Below are positions 20,121-30,386 of a stretch of 64,000 nt of DNA, one piece after another. Source of the DNA: Paenibacillus sp. P25 (GTDB lineage Bacteria > Bacillota > Bacilli > Paenibacillales > NBRC-103111); NCBI GenBank assembly GCA_024704175.1, contig CP085629.1, positions 4,030,001-4,094,000 of the forward strand. The letters run 5' to 3'. The translations under genes and the position numbers were made by a program. Numbering within the stretch: position 1 is the first letter of the stretch; every line of letters starts with the position of its first letter. Below the pieces are notes generated by a model that made no database searches, was not told the origin of the DNA, and saw only the letters and a program-made list of their open reading frames with translations.

Positions 20121-20978
20121 TCAAAGCAATTCCCTCTTTAATCTCTCCAGCATAAACCTGCTCGAATCGTCGGCCCTATGTTCTTCTCCGAATACGGCAA
20201 CCGTCGCAATCCCGTCGAACTTAATTTCCCGCAATTTCGCGAACAGTACGTCCCAGTTGATATCCCCTTTGCCGATGTCCAAATGTTGATGCACGGTGGC
20301 ATTGATCCCGGGCGGATTTACAACGTACCGGAGGCACGAGGATGCTCTGTGATTGTAAGTATCCGCAAAATTGATATGCTTCAGCTTATCGCCGGCGTAA
20401 TCCAGCATGGCGGCGATATCGCCTTTGCCGTCATCATAGAAGAAAGTGTGCGGCACCGCGTAAAAATACCCTACGAAATCTTTATCCAGGCCTCGGATCA
20501 GATCGACCGCTTCGTTGTTTCGTTCAATGAAATCGAAGGGATGGGCTTGAATGTGAAGACGAATGCCCGATTTCTCTATGATCGGAAGCGGCTCCTCCAT
20601 GGACCGCATGAACATCTGCTCGCAAATATACGGTTTGTCCCGGTGTCCCGTAAATTCGGTGTTTAACACGTCCACTTCCATTTCGACAGCCACTTCAATG
20701 CAGCGCTTCCAGTTTCTCACGGTCGCTTCCCGATCCGCTTCCTCCGGGCCGGCCCAATGCTGCATGGGCAATAAAGACGACAGCTTGACCCCTGTATCGC
20801 GCAGTGCATTTTTGAATTCCTTGATTTTTGCCTTATCGACGCGGGGATATTTGTAGAAAGGAAAGAAATCCTCTCTGGGCGACAGCTCGATATACTCGTA
20901 GCCCAGTTCGGCCACCTTATCCACCATTTGGGGGATTGGCAGATGTCTATACATGTACGGGTCTAATGCGATTTTCAT
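20121..20978 (-). CDS. iolH: sugar phosphate isomerase/epimerase family protein, IolH-like
   Basis: Intact 285-residue TIM-barrel protein of the AP-endonuclease-2 superfamily, beginning MKIALDPYMYR. Metal-ligand candidates are E and H in NTEFTGH, HIQAHPFD and the late HINFADTYNH. It resembles IolH of Bacillus inositol operons, whose precise step is not firmly settled; IolI-type inosose isomerase is an alternative. It lies 12 bases after iolG and has AGGAGGA before its ATG. Confidence 0.78.
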   Translation of the reverse strand: MKIALDPYMYRHLPIPQMVDKVAELGYEYIELSPREDFFPFYKYPRVDKAKIKEFKNALRDTGVKLSSLLPMQHWAGPEEADREATVRNWKRCIEVAVEMEVDVLNTEFTGHRDKPYICEQMFMRSMEEPLPIIEKSGIRLHIQAHPFDFIERNNEAVDLIRGLDKDFVGYFYAVPHTFFYDDGKGDIAAMLDYAGDKLKHINFADTYNHRASSCLRYVVNPPGINATVHQHLDIGKGDINWDVLFAKLREIKFDGIATVAVFGEEHRADDSSRFMLERLKRELL

Positions 20979-20990
20979 CCTTGATTCCTC

Positions 20991-22016
20991 CTAGATCAGT
21001 ACTTTTTTTTCGTAAAAAGCAGGGCGGTTCGGCATCGAGATCGGTACGATGAGCCCGGTATTTTTGGCTTGAAGGCAAGCGTCCGCGGTCACTGCCGCTG
21101 CATATCCATCCCAAGCCGACGGCCCGTTCACTTCGCCTTGCAGCGTCGAGTTGATCCAATCCTGAAGCTCGATATCGTAGGATTCGATAAAACGCTGCTT
21201 CCAATCAACCAGGATTCCGGTGGAAAGCTTGGCTTCACTTCGCAATATCACACTGGACGGCTCCGGCAGGTTGGCCGTACCCGTTTCGCCGACAACCTGG
21301 CATTGAATGTCGTATCCATACTTGCAATTGACGAAAATTTCCCCGTCGATTCGAATGCCTTTGGCCGTTTCCAGCAAAACGATAAGCGGATCCTGCAGGT
21401 GTTCCAGGGCGTTGCGCGATTTCCTCGGCGAGATCACCTGAACCGAAACGTAATCATCGTCCAGAAGCCAGCGCAGCACATCAATTTCATGAATGAACGT
21501 ATCGACGATCGCCATATCACCCGTATAGGAGCTTGGAACGGACGGGTTGCGGTGCGCGCAATGGACGATTAACGGTTCGCCAATCCGACCGGTATCGATC
21601 ACATTCTTCAAAGCACGGTACCCTTGATCGTAACGCCGCATAAATCCGACCTGAACGAGCGGTCTTCCATAAGCCATCTCCGCTTCGACAATCCTCATGC
21701 ATCCTTCCGCCGTTGTTGCAAGCGGTTTCTCGCAGAATACCGGTTTGCCGGCGGAAATGGAGGCGAGCACGAATTCCTCATGGGTAGGGCCCCAAGAAGT
21801 GACGATCACAGCATCCACTTCAGAAGAGTTAATTAACGCATGTCCGTCGGGGTAAACCTTGGCATGAATGTTTTCCTTATCAACAACGGCATGCGCTTGC
21901 TCCGCATTCACATCGGTCACCGCAACAATTTCAGCCTTCGATAACGAATTCGTAATGCGGTGAATATGCTCCCTTCCAATAGCCCCCGTGCCGATGACTC
22001 CTAATCTTAATGTCAT
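20991..22016 (-). CDS. iolG: inositol 2-dehydrogenase IolG
   Basis: Intact 341-residue Gfo/Idh/MocA dehydrogenase oxidising myo-inositol to scyllo-inosose with NAD. N-terminal Rossmann motif GVIGTGAIGREH, then the catalytic EKP segment (VFCEKPLATT) and the substrate-side DTFIHEIDVLRWLL. First gene of the iol operon, with AGGAGAGG before ATG 22016, downstream of a 240-base leader carrying two operators. Confidence 0.9.
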   Translation of the reverse strand: MTLRLGVIGTGAIGREHIHRITNSLSKAEIVAVTDVNAEQAHAVVDKENIHAKVYPDGHALINSSEVDAVIVTSWGPTHEEFVLASISAGKPVFCEKPLATTAEGCMRIVEAEMAYGRPLVQVGFMRRYDQGYRALKNVIDTGRIGEPLIVHCAHRNPSVPSSYTGDMAIVDTFIHEIDVLRWLLDDDYVSVQVISPRKSRNALEHLQDPLIVLLETAKGIRIDGEIFVNCKYGYDIQCQVVGETGTANLPEPSSVILRSEAKLSTGILVDWKQRFIESYDIELQDWINSTLQGEVNGPSAWDGYAAAVTADACLQAKNTGLIVPISMPNRPAFYEKKVLI

Positions 22017-22150
22017 GTATAGGTCCTCTCCTTAACCCCTTTTTGTATGCGCAATCATTTCCATTTAAAAAAATTAATCTTTCCTGAACTTACTCGATAT
22101 GGCCGTAATCCTGTATTCCCCTTTCTAATGACCAGCCAAGATATAAATCA

Positions 22151-22166
22151 GGGTAATCGATTAACC
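22151..22166. promoter_or_regulatory. secondary LacI-type operator in the iol leader
   Basis: GGGTAATCGATTAACC, one base off the perfect palindrome at 22257-22274. It lies 135 bases from the iolG start. Two sites about 107 bases apart on the same leader would permit repression loops. Confidence 0.7.
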
Positions 22167-22174
22167 TAACGGCC

Positions 22175-22249
22175 AATAAAAATGCCGAATTCGGCTCTCT
22201 CACAAACGACTTTCATAAACAAATCGCTTTCACATGAAGAAATTCGGCA
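22175..22249 (-). terminator. possible attenuator hairpin in the iolG leader
   Basis: On the minus strand TGCCGAATT (22241-22249) can pair with AATTCGGCA (22183-22191), which is followed at once by TTTTTATT. The 3' arm can also fold on itself as GCCGAATTCGGC. The element lies between promoter and iolG, so readthrough could be regulated. The long loop makes this uncertain. Confidence 0.35.
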
Positions 22250-22256
22250 AAGGCTT

Positions 22257-22274
22257 AGGGTAATCGATTACCCT
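22257..22274. promoter_or_regulatory. main iol operator
   Basis: Perfect 18-base palindrome AGGGTAATCGATTACCCT, placed just downstream of the iol promoter -10. Related sites occur at 22151 and in front of the LacI regulator (23428), so the regulator at 22367-23359 is the likely ligand. Confidence 0.82.
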
Positions 22275-22286
22275 GTTTCTGTGTCT

Positions 22287-22315
22287 ATTTTAATCGATCT
22301 ATTCGTTATTGGCAA
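22287..22315 (-). promoter_or_regulatory. iol operon promoter
   Basis: Sigma-A type: TTGCCA (22310-22315), a 17-base spacer, then TAAAAT (22287-22292) on the minus strand. The operator starts 12 bases downstream of the -10. Confidence 0.72.
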
Positions 22316-22366
22316 GTATATTCCATAAAAAAAATGGAAATATTGAATAAGTTCTCTCTTCGTAGT

Positions 22367-23359
22367 CTAAATGCTTGAAACGGATTCACGCAGCACAAGC
22401 TCCGGCAGCATCCTAATGCGCCGCTTTACGTCGCTGGACTTTTCAATTTTATCGATAAGCACTTCGATTGCTTTTCTGCCTAATTCATGGACCGGCATAG
22501 CCACGGAGGACAGCTCCGGAGTCACAATCGAACATAATTCGGTGTTGTCGAAACCGATCACGGAGAGTTCACCGGGAATAGAAATGCGTCTTTTCTTGGC
22601 CGCCTGCATGACTCCAATCGCCATAACGTCGTTGCATCCGAAAATAGCCGTAGGCCGCTCCTTCAGATCGAGCAAGCGCTGTGCCGTTTGTTCCGCATCG
22701 CCCAATTTAGGGCCACCCATGACAATCAATTCTTCATCTATCGTGAGGCCGGCCTTTTGCAGGGCGGATTTGTACCCCCTGATACGGTCCTGGCAACTGA
22801 TGGAATCCATGGCAATGACGCCTATTCTTTTGTGTCCTTGGGAAATCAAATGCTCTGTGGCCATAAATCCGCCCAAAAAATCATCAACGGTAACGCTGTC
22901 CGTTACGATTTCCGGCCTTTCGTGAGCGAACAGCACGACAGGGACGTCGTCACGGAGTAATTTTTGCAGCAGTTCCTCGTTCTCAAATTTCGAGGCGACG
23001 ATAAAGCCGTCCACCCTTTTTGCCGCAGCGGCAATGTGTCTCTCTTCTTTTTCCGGGTTGTAATCGGTGTTGCACATGACGATACTGAACCCGAGCTCCT
23101 GCCCCCGGTCCTCGATATGTTTTAAATATTGCGAATAAATTGGATTGTCCATATCGGGAATGAGCAGTGCAACCTGATACGTACACTTCCCTTTCATGGC
23201 TGATGCGTGCACATTCGGCTGGTAACTCAACTCGTCCATCAGTTCCAATATTTTCTTTCTTGTCTTCTCGCTTATTCTGCCGGTGTTATTAATGACTTTG
23301 GAGACGGTGGCCGTCGATACCCCCGCCGTCTTTGCAATATCGTATATTGTCGGTTTCAT
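22367..23359 (-). CDS. LacI-family regulator of the iol operon
   Basis: Intact 330-residue protein. Helix-turn-helix TIYDIAKTAGVSTATVSKVI, hinge helix with the NVHASAMKG stretch, then a sugar-binding-type effector domain. It sits immediately upstream of and co-oriented with iolG. Its promoter overlaps an operator of the same family, so it is probably autoregulated. Bacillus subtilis uses a DeoR-type IolR for the same task, so LacI control is a different wiring. Confidence 0.88.
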   Translation of the reverse strand: MKPTIYDIAKTAGVSTATVSKVINNTGRISEKTRKKILELMDELSYQPNVHASAMKGKCTYQVALLIPDMDNPIYSQYLKHIEDRGQELGFSIVMCNTDYNPEKEERHIAAAAKRVDGFIVASKFENEELLQKLLRDDVPVVLFAHERPEIVTDSVTVDDFLGGFMATEHLISQGHKRIGVIAMDSISCQDRIRGYKSALQKAGLTIDEELIVMGGPKLGDAEQTAQRLLDLKERPTAIFGCNDVMAIGVMQAAKKRRISIPGELSVIGFDNTELCSIVTPELSSVAMPVHELGRKAIEVLIDKIEKSSDVKRRIRMLPELVLRESVSSI

Positions 23360-23404
23360 AGTCCATTCCTTTCTGGCATTTCGAAAAAAGAAGCGTATGA
23401 TTCC

Positions 23405-23443
23405 TTTATATCATAGTCTTCACGATAGGTAAACCGATTACCC
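23405..23443 (-). promoter_or_regulatory. promoter and overlapping operator of the iol LacI regulator
   Basis: Minus-strand TTTACC (23428-23433), 17-base spacer, TATAAA (23405-23410). The -35 lies inside the operator GGTAAACCGATTACCC (23428-23443), whose arms GGTAA/TTACC match the iol operators. Bound repressor would exclude RNA polymerase. Confidence 0.65.
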
Positions 23444-23500
23444 GCTTTTTCGAAACATTGGCCGGCAATGGAATGGTCGGCTTATGTGATTACACATCAC

Positions 23501-25098
23501 TCAGGCCCTGCGGGAGCGGTATTCCGAAGGGGAGAACCCTGTGTATTTCTTAAAGCATACGCTGAAATATTGAGGGTTGCTGAAGCCGATTTGATAGGCA
23601 ACCTCATAGGTCTTGCAGTCGTCCTTGCTCATGAGCTGCAAAGCCTTTTCCATCCTCGTTTTCAGCAAGTACTCGGAAAATGTCGTGTTCCCGATCTTCT
23701 TGAACATCGCGCTCAAATAGCCGGGGCTGACGTTCACGTGATCGGCCACGTCCTGCAGCGAGAGATCCTCCCGGACGAAGTTGCTTTCCACATATTGATA
23801 CGCTTTGCTCATCAACTGCTTTTGATGACTGTCGCGTCTCGCGCATATTTCGGATATAAGTTCAACGGTAAAATCCCGAATGGTTGCAAAAATGGCTTTG
23901 GCCGTTGTCATCGTTTGCAGGTTGGCGCAAAAGTGCGTAAATCCGCCGAAACGTTGTTCCATTTGCGGCGTATGAATCCACTCCCAGAACTCCCGGTACA
24001 GAAGAAGCGCGATTTCGGTCCCTAAAATATGGAGCTGCTGCAGAGGGACCTTTTTTCGTTGCAGCACATCTTGTTCCAGCTGATTTATAATCGATAAGGC
24101 CGGCTCTTTCATCCCCAGCTTCACTTTGACGAGCAGATCCTTCTCCCAGCCCTGGGGGCTGACGGTTTCGGCCTCGGGCTGCAAATGGACTTCCTGCGCG
24201 ATGAACACCTGATTCGTTCCGGTAATATGGCGGTATTCAAGTGCAGCACCCGCTTCCGCATAAGAATGATGCAGGGAAAGCGGCCGCTCGTATACCGGAC
24301 CGATTCCTACGGTTATTGTCGTTTTCAAGAAAGTTTCCACATTGGCCCGCACTTCTCCATGAGGGTATGGAGCTCGTGCGCCATGTGCACAGGTTCATCG
24401 TCCGAACCGAATATAAGAACGATTTCTTCCCCTTCGTAATGAACGACGTAGCATTGATCCATATGGCGGGTCATTTCCTCGATAATGTTGCCGACGCAAT
24501 ACTTCAGCATTTCTTGTCCGAATCGGTTCAAGATTTTGGGGGAACGGTAGTCGTCGATCTTAATGACGCTTGCGGCATAGTACGGTGCATGCAAACGAAT
24601 CCCGAGAAATTCGGATTCCGTGGCCAGCTCCGTCTCCTCGAAGCGACCGGAAATCAGACGCTCCCAGAACTGCTGACGCAGCGGCGGCATGCTGTCGATA
24701 ATCTGCTTGCGGACGCTCTTCTCGCGGCGGTATTCGGCGACCGCTCGGTTCACGGTATCGAGAAGGGCGCCATTCTCAAAAGGCTTCAAGATATAATCGA
24801 ATACTTTCAGTTTTAACGCTTTTTTGGCAAATTCGAACTCTTCGTAGCTGGTCATAAGTATCACTTTCATCTCCGGGTAATTCGCCATCAACCGTTCCGT
24901 CAGCTCAAGTCCGTCCATGTGCGGCATCCGAATGTCGGTGACGACCAGATCGGGCTTATAGCTCTCCGCCAGCATCAGCGCTTCCTTCCCGTTCCCGGCG
25001 GTTCCCGACAGCTGAATCCCATGGCTTTCCCAATCGATATTGTGACTTAACCCTCTCCGAATGATCACGTCGTCGTCCACTATCATCAGCTTGTACAT
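23501..25098 (-). CDS. response regulator, CheY receiver plus AraC-type DNA-binding domain, YesN-like (frameshifted)
   Basis: Receiver domain with acidic pocket (IVDDD), phospho-acceptor in PDLVVTDIRMPHMDG and lysine in ILKPFE. A long linker follows, then two AraC helix-turn-helices (LSLQDVADHVNVSPGYLSAMFKK; YEVAYQIGFSNPQYFSVCFKK). One G is missing near 24348; repair gives EKCRANVETFLKTT. Partner of the kinase at 25115-26905. Expected to activate the adjacent CUT1 transporter genes, perhaps via the direct repeats at 30214-30252. Confidence 0.87.
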
Positions 25099-25114
25099 GT
25101 CAGGCGTGCTCCCT

Positions 25115-26905
25115 TCATTCGGCCGGTTGTTGCGAAGCCTTGCGGATTTTGACCATTACAACAGTTCCCTTGCCCGGCTCGCTCTCATAGTACAAACCGC
25201 AATCGTCGCCATAGTGCATTTGCAGCCGCCTGTGCACGTTGCCGATCCCGAAACCGACTTTCGCCTGCCCCGTATCCGACAAGCCGGCTTTGATCTCGGC
25301 AAGCTTGTCGGCATGCATGCCGATACCGTTGTCTTGCACATACAGATAAATGTCTTCGCCTGCGTCATAGCCGGTAATTTGTATTCTGCCTTGTTCCTCG
25401 CTCTTCTTAATCCCGTGATAGATGGCATTCTCCACTAAGGGCTGCAGCGTCAGTTTGACGATCGGGTAGTCCAGGAGGGACGGTTCCACCTCGATTTCGT
25501 AATGGAAGACATCTCCGTACCTCATCTTCTGGATAAACAAATAGGTCTGAACCTGTTCCAGCTCCTGGGCGATCGAAATCACTTCCTGGCCTTTGCTGAT
25601 CGAAATCCGGAAGAACGTGGAAAGCGCGGTGATCATACTGCCGGCTTCCTTCGCTTCACCCATATCGCATAGTCGCTTGATAGAAAACAAGGTGTTGTAT
25701 AAAAAGTGCGGCTGAATTTGCGCCTGCAGGAGCGAAATTTCCATTTGCCGCTTCATCTCCTGCTCTTCTTTGACCTGGCGGAGCAGCGCCCCGATTCGAT
25801 CAACCATATCTTTCAATCCTTTGTTTAAGACCGTCATTTCATACTGCGGCCATTTCTTCACGGCGACGATCAGGTGGCCTTCTTCGATTCGATTGACCTG
25901 CCTCGTCAAATGCTGGATCGGTTTGGAAATATACCTTGCAAGCAAAGCTGCAAATAAAATGGCGAACAGAACGGCTCCAAACATGATCATCAAGCTCAAA
26001 TATTTGATATTGTTCACTTTACTAAGCACTTCTTCTTCGGGAAATACCGCGGCAAGCTTCCAGCGATTCGTGCTGACGGTATCGTAGATGACATCCATCT
26101 TCGCGCCTGTCTTGCTGCGCACATCCAATCGTCCGTGGGCGTCCGGCGAGGCGAGCAATTGCTTCTGCAGCTGCTCGTCGTCCAGCTCGTACTTGCCGCT
26201 GAACGGCTTGAAACGCATAATACCGTCCGGGCTGACCAGCATCAAGCAACCGTTTTCACTAATTTTCGGAGAGTTGAGAATTTTTTTGAAAAAATCCGGC
26301 TTGATATTGACGATATAAACGCCGTCCGGATTGGGTCCGTTGCTTCCGATCCATTCGTATAGGCTTGCTACTTTGGTGGAAACGTCTCCGCTGAACGGTA
26401 TATCGCGCTCATGGAGGTTCTTCCAAAATACAGTGGCATTCGACCCGGCGGGCCGGCTCAAGTAAGGTTCGGCGGAAAAATTCCGGAGAGAAAAGAAATG
26501 ATCCGTCCTGGCTACGGAAATGGCCCCGTTGTTGTACCATAGGACGACCGAATCAACCATATCGTAGGAATAAAACTGATTGAGCGCCCCGTTCCAGGCG
26601 AGATAATCGTTCGGGCCGGGGATAAACGTCGGGCTGTCGGAGCGGTGCAGCGACTGCAGCAAATCCGAGTTGGTGTTGAAATTGTTGTTGGACATGGCGA
26701 CGACCGCCGACAACAATACATTGAGACGGTCGTCCATATAATTTTTGGTCTGGGATACGGTATCGTAAATATTGGCAAAGGCATTCGACTTCAGTTGATC
26801 GGCCGACAGAATGTAGGAGGCAATGCCGGTAGTGACCACGAAAAAGATCAATCCTGGAATGAGTCTCCAAAGAATGGCAAATTGGATAGAGCGCGTTCCT
26901 CTCAT
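25115..26905 (-). CDS. membrane sensor histidine kinase, YesM-like
   Basis: Intact, about 596 residues. An N-terminal membrane helix, a large extracytoplasmic sensor (roughly residues 30-290), a second helix, HAMP, then the His_kinase domain with QAQIQPHFLYNTL (phospho-histidine) and ATPase boxes (LVENAIYHGI, DNGIGM, GFGIGNVHRRL). ATG 26905 has GGAGGG at good spacing. Likely senses a carbohydrate or its binding protein, passing phosphate to the YesN-like regulator 16 bases downstream. Confidence 0.9.
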   Translation of the reverse strand: MRGTRSIQFAILWRLIPGLIFFVVTTGIASYILSADQLKSNAFANIYDTVSQTKNYMDDRLNVLLSAVVAMSNNNFNTNSDLLQSLHRSDSPTFIPGPNDYLAWNGALNQFYSYDMVDSVVLWYNNGAISVARTDHFFSLRNFSAEPYLSRPAGSNATVFWKNLHERDIPFSGDVSTKVASLYEWIGSNGPNPDGVYIVNIKPDFFKKILNSPKISENGCLMLVSPDGIMRFKPFSGKYELDDEQLQKQLLASPDAHGRLDVRSKTGAKMDVIYDTVSTNRWKLAAVFPEEEVLSKVNNIKYLSLMIMFGAVLFAILFAALLARYISKPIQHLTRQVNRIEEGHLIVAVKKWPQYEMTVLNKGLKDMVDRIGALLRQVKEEQEMKRQMEISLLQAQIQPHFLYNTLFSIKRLCDMGEAKEAGSMITALSTFFRISISKGQEVISIAQELEQVQTYLFIQKMRYGDVFHYEIEVEPSLLDYPIVKLTLQPLVENAIYHGIKKSEEQGRIQITGYDAGEDIYLYVQDNGIGMHADKLAEIKAGLSDTGQAKVGFGIGNVHRRLQMHYGDDCGLYYESEPGKGTVVMVKIRKASQQPAE

Positions 26906-26961
26906 GCTGATCCCTCCACCGACATTGTACCACATTCCTTATACGCAAAGGGTGCCCGAAC

Positions 26962-28322
26962 CTATTTTTTGATCGCTTTATTGTAGTCTTGGTACGATTT
27001 CTCCATCGCCTTGGCCCAGCCGTTCAGAAAATCTTCCACGGTCGTGTTGCCGGTCAGCAGCCTTCTGGAAATTAGGCTCCAGTCGCTGCGATACGATGCT
27101 GGCATAATCCGGCAAGTATACGGGCACGCTTAAAATGGTCGTATCCTTGTCCGCCAAGATCTTGGCGCCGTCCTGGATATGCTTCGCATTCTTCGCGTAG
27201 TCGCTGTTCATCGAATCCTGATTCGTCGGCATTTGTCCGATGTTTTGGTTCCAGTACGTCTGAATGTCGCTCGAAGCAAGGAAACTGAGGAGCTTCCACG
27301 CTTCATCGGGATGCTTCGTCCCTTTCATCGCGCTGTATCCGTTCGGGTTCGTCACCACTACCGCTTTGCCGGTGATCGCGGATTTGGGCAGAAGGACGCC
27401 GGCAAACTTATCCCCGAGAGCTTTCAGATTGTCGTTATACGAGCCGAAATTGTGCTGAATAATCGCCGCCGTGCCGCTGTTGAATTCGGCGACCATTTCC
27501 TTATAGCCGTTGGTCACGTCGCTCGCTGCAGTATCTTTCTTGTAAAGAGCCGCGAATTTCTTGACAAACTCGATATTCTTGGGGTCATTCACGGTCGCTT
27601 TGCCGTTCTTGTCGAAATACTCGGTAATACCGGAGTAGGCATACATCGCCCTCGTTAACTGATCAATGCTGCCTGTTCCTCCGCGCATGCCGTAACCGAA
27701 CTGGTTTTTGCCCGCGTCCGTGAGTTTGTCCACATCCTTGAAGAAGTCGTCCCACGTCTGCGGCGGGTTCAGCCCTGCATCCTTGATCTTATCGGTACGG
27801 TACCAGTACAAATCCATAAAGAGTGTGTTGGGAAGCATATACAGCTTCTTGTCCGGGCTGAGCGAGCGGATGAAATTGACGACCGAAGGAATCATTTTGT
27901 CCTTTTCGTCCCATTTATCGTAATAGGAGTCTAAAGGAAGCAAGGCACCCTTCGCCGCAAAATCGGAAACAAAGTTGTTGGCAACGGCCGCCACGTCCGG
28001 CATGTCGTTCGAAGCGATGGCGACGTCCATTTTTTGCTTCCACGACTGCTGCGGTACGCCGACATATTCCACGTGAATATTCGGGTATTTCTGCTCGAAT
28101 CTTTTGAAAATTTCCTGATAGAACGGGGTGCGGTTCGGGCCTGCATTGTCGTCCCAGAACGTAATTGTCACTTTGCCGTCCTTGCCGGCAGAGTCGCTGC
28201 TATTTGTCGGCTTGCCCGCCGCGTCTCCACCTGACGTTCCTTGGTCGCCTCCGTTCGATCCGCATGCCTGCGAGAACCAGAGTGATGCCCGACGCGACTG
28301 TCAGAAGCTTCATCCATTTCAT
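26962..28322 (-). CDS. CUT1 carbohydrate ABC transporter substrate-binding lipoprotein (two frameshifts)
   Basis: Family-1 extracellular solute-binding protein (VTITFWDDNAG; GLNPPQTWDDFFKDVDKL). The signal sequence from ATG 28322 joins through one extra base near 28266 to ACGSNGGDQG, giving a lipobox. Near 27054 another one-base slip separates FQKLLTGNTTVEDFLNGW from the main frame, with the true stop at 26962. It works with permeases at 28390 and 29223. No ATPase gene is present, so a shared MsmX-type ATPase is expected. Confidence 0.85.
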
Positions 28323-28389
28323 TCGAATTTCCCCGCTTTCTGGTTTTATGGTTTATGATGAATCCTTATTCAGGAGTACATCCTTCGGC

Positions 28390-29222
28390 TTAGCCTTTCA
28401 CTGCGCCTGCGGACATGCCTTGCACCATGTACTTTTGAACGAAGGCGAACAGGACGACTACCGGGAGCAGCGAAATGACGCTTCCGGCCGCCAGTGCGCC
28501 ATAAGCCATGTTATATTCGCCTTGCATATAGCGGAGCCCGATCGGAAGCGTGAAAAACTGCGGTTTATTGATCAGCATCAGCCCGAACAGAAACTCGTTC
28601 CACGCTCCGATGAACGTAAATACGGTGGTGGCGACGATACCCGGCAAGACAGGATAGGGAAGATCACCAGGAATACCGCTTTGAGCCGGCTGCAGCCGTC
28701 CACCATCGCCGCTTCCTCCAGCTGCTCCGGTATGTTCGTAACGAAACCGCTCATCAGTATGGAATTGAACGGAAGCTGAAAGGTACTGTACGTGATGATT
28801 AAGCTGAGCGGATTGCTGATCATGCCAAGCGTCTTGAAAATCATGAAAAGCGGAATCAAAAGCATAGCTCCCGGGATGAACTGCGTGCACAGCAGCATGA
28901 GCAGAAATGCGCGTTTCCCGCGAAATTGAAAACGGCTTAACGCATACCCGGTCAGGACGGAAAGGACAAGTACAATAAGAACGGTAGACAGCGAAACAAA
29001 CAGGCTGTTTTTGAAAAACACGGAGAATCCGACCCTATCCCAGGCAATTTTATAATTTTCGAAGGTGAACGGAATCGGCAAATACTTGATAGGGAGTTTG
29101 GTAATATCCACTTCGTGCTTCAGCGAGGTAATGATTGTCCAATAAAAGGGCAGCAGCGTGAACAGCATGGCGGCCAGGAGCGGAACATACAAGGTGGCCG
29201 CACGATCCAATCTTTTGAGCAT
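28390..29222 (-). CDS. carbohydrate ABC permease, MalG type (frameshifted)
   Basis: Six-helix CUT1 permease. The EAA loop reads EEAAMVDGCSRLKAVFLVIFP, interrupted near 28655 where one base is missing before LPGIVATTVFTFIGAWNEF. The C-terminus ends VQGMSAGAVKG, typical for MalG relatives. ATG follows directly after the TGA of the MalF-type gene with GGAGGA upstream, indicating coupled translation. Confidence 0.87.
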
Positions 29223-30163
29223 TCAGTTGTCCTCCTTTCCGAAACCGCTTAATTTCAAATAGCCGACGGCAAAGAGCATCAGAATCAAGAAAGCGACAAC
29301 CGTGAGCGCCGAGCCGTAGCCGAAATTTTGCGCGACGATGGCTTGGTTGGCCACGTACATCGTCATCGTCATCGTATGGTTGGCGGGACCGCCGGCCGTC
29401 ATGGCAAAAATCAGATCGACATTGTTGAACTCCCACACGGCCCGCAGCAGGGTAGACAAGATGATGGAGTTTTTCAGGAAAGGCGACGTAATATGGATAA
29501 ATCCTTTCCAGCGCCCCCTCCGTCGACCGTGCAGGATTCGTACAGCTCCTGCGGAATGGTTTGCAGCGCGGCGAGCATCGTGATCGTAAAGAAGGGAATC
29601 CCTCTCCAGAGCTCCGCCATGACGATGGAAAAGAAAACCCATTCGGTATCCCCCAGCCAGGCAATCGGTGAATGAATCAGATGAAGCCTGGTCAGGATGT
29701 CGTTCAGCATGCCGCTGTGTTCGCTGTACAGCATGGACCACATGGTGGCGGTAAGAACGCCGGATATGGCCCATGGGATAATCGCGGCCGTACGAAACAG
29801 GGACCGGAACCGGAAAGCACGGTTCAATACAAGAGCGATCAGCAAACCGAACACGAGCTGAAGTACAACCTCCAATACGACCCATTTCAAAGAGATCCGC
29901 AGGCTGTCCCAAAATAACGGATCGGCGGTAAAGATGTTTACAAAATTATCAAAGCCGGCATATCCGTTGTAGAAAGGCTTGCTTGGGTTATAGTTTTGGA
30001 AGCTGTAGTAGAAGACATTCAGCATCGGGTAGAACAAGAAGGAAACGATCAGGAGCACGGATGGCGCGATAAACAAATAGGGCATCCATTTGATGCGTTT
30101 CTTTTTCGAAGGCTTTACTCTCAGGAATTTCGGCGATTCGAGCTCCACGGTTTTTGCCCCCAT
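29223..30163 (-). CDS. carbohydrate ABC permease, MalF/UgpA type (frameshifted)
   Basis: Six-helix permease (YLFIAPSVLLIVSFLFYPM at the start). The EAA loop region (ELYESCTVDGG) breaks at the C5 run 29514-29518. A sixth G restores GGGRWKGFIHITSPFLKNS. ATG 30163 has GGAGG eight bases upstream. First gene of a five-gene unit MalF-MalG-binding protein-YesM-YesN. Confidence 0.87.
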
Positions 30164-30213
30164 CGGGTATACCTCCACTCTTTTGTAGTGGTTTCATTGT
30201 ATAGGATGAAGGC

Positions 30214-30252
30214 GTTTAAAAGAATTAAATAATCGCATCAAAGTGTTTAAAA
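30214..30252. promoter_or_regulatory. direct repeats, probable AraC/YesN-type binding sites
   Basis: GTTTAAAA occurs at 30214-30221 and 30245-30252 in the same orientation, 31 bases apart, about three helical turns. On the minus strand they precede TATACA (30198-30203), a -10 lacking a good -35. This is typical of an activator-dependent promoter for the MalF-type gene at 30163. Confidence 0.5.
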
Positions 30253-30320
30253 TTATCATCTTATCACTACAGGCAAATCCATCCATCCCCGGCATGCCGA
30301 GGTCCATTATCATAACCTGG

Positions 30321-30363
30321 AAAAACAAAAAGACGTCCAGATTCCTAGTCTGCACGTCTTTTG
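30321..30363. terminator. bidirectional rho-independent terminator
   Basis: AGACGTCCAGA pairs with TCTGCACGTCT (one mismatch) at 30331-30359. It is flanked by an A-rich tract on the left and TTTT on the right. It ends the GH88 gene and insulates the transporter operon. Confidence 0.82.
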
Positions 30364-30386
30364 CCTTACAGGTCCGTCCTATTCTT

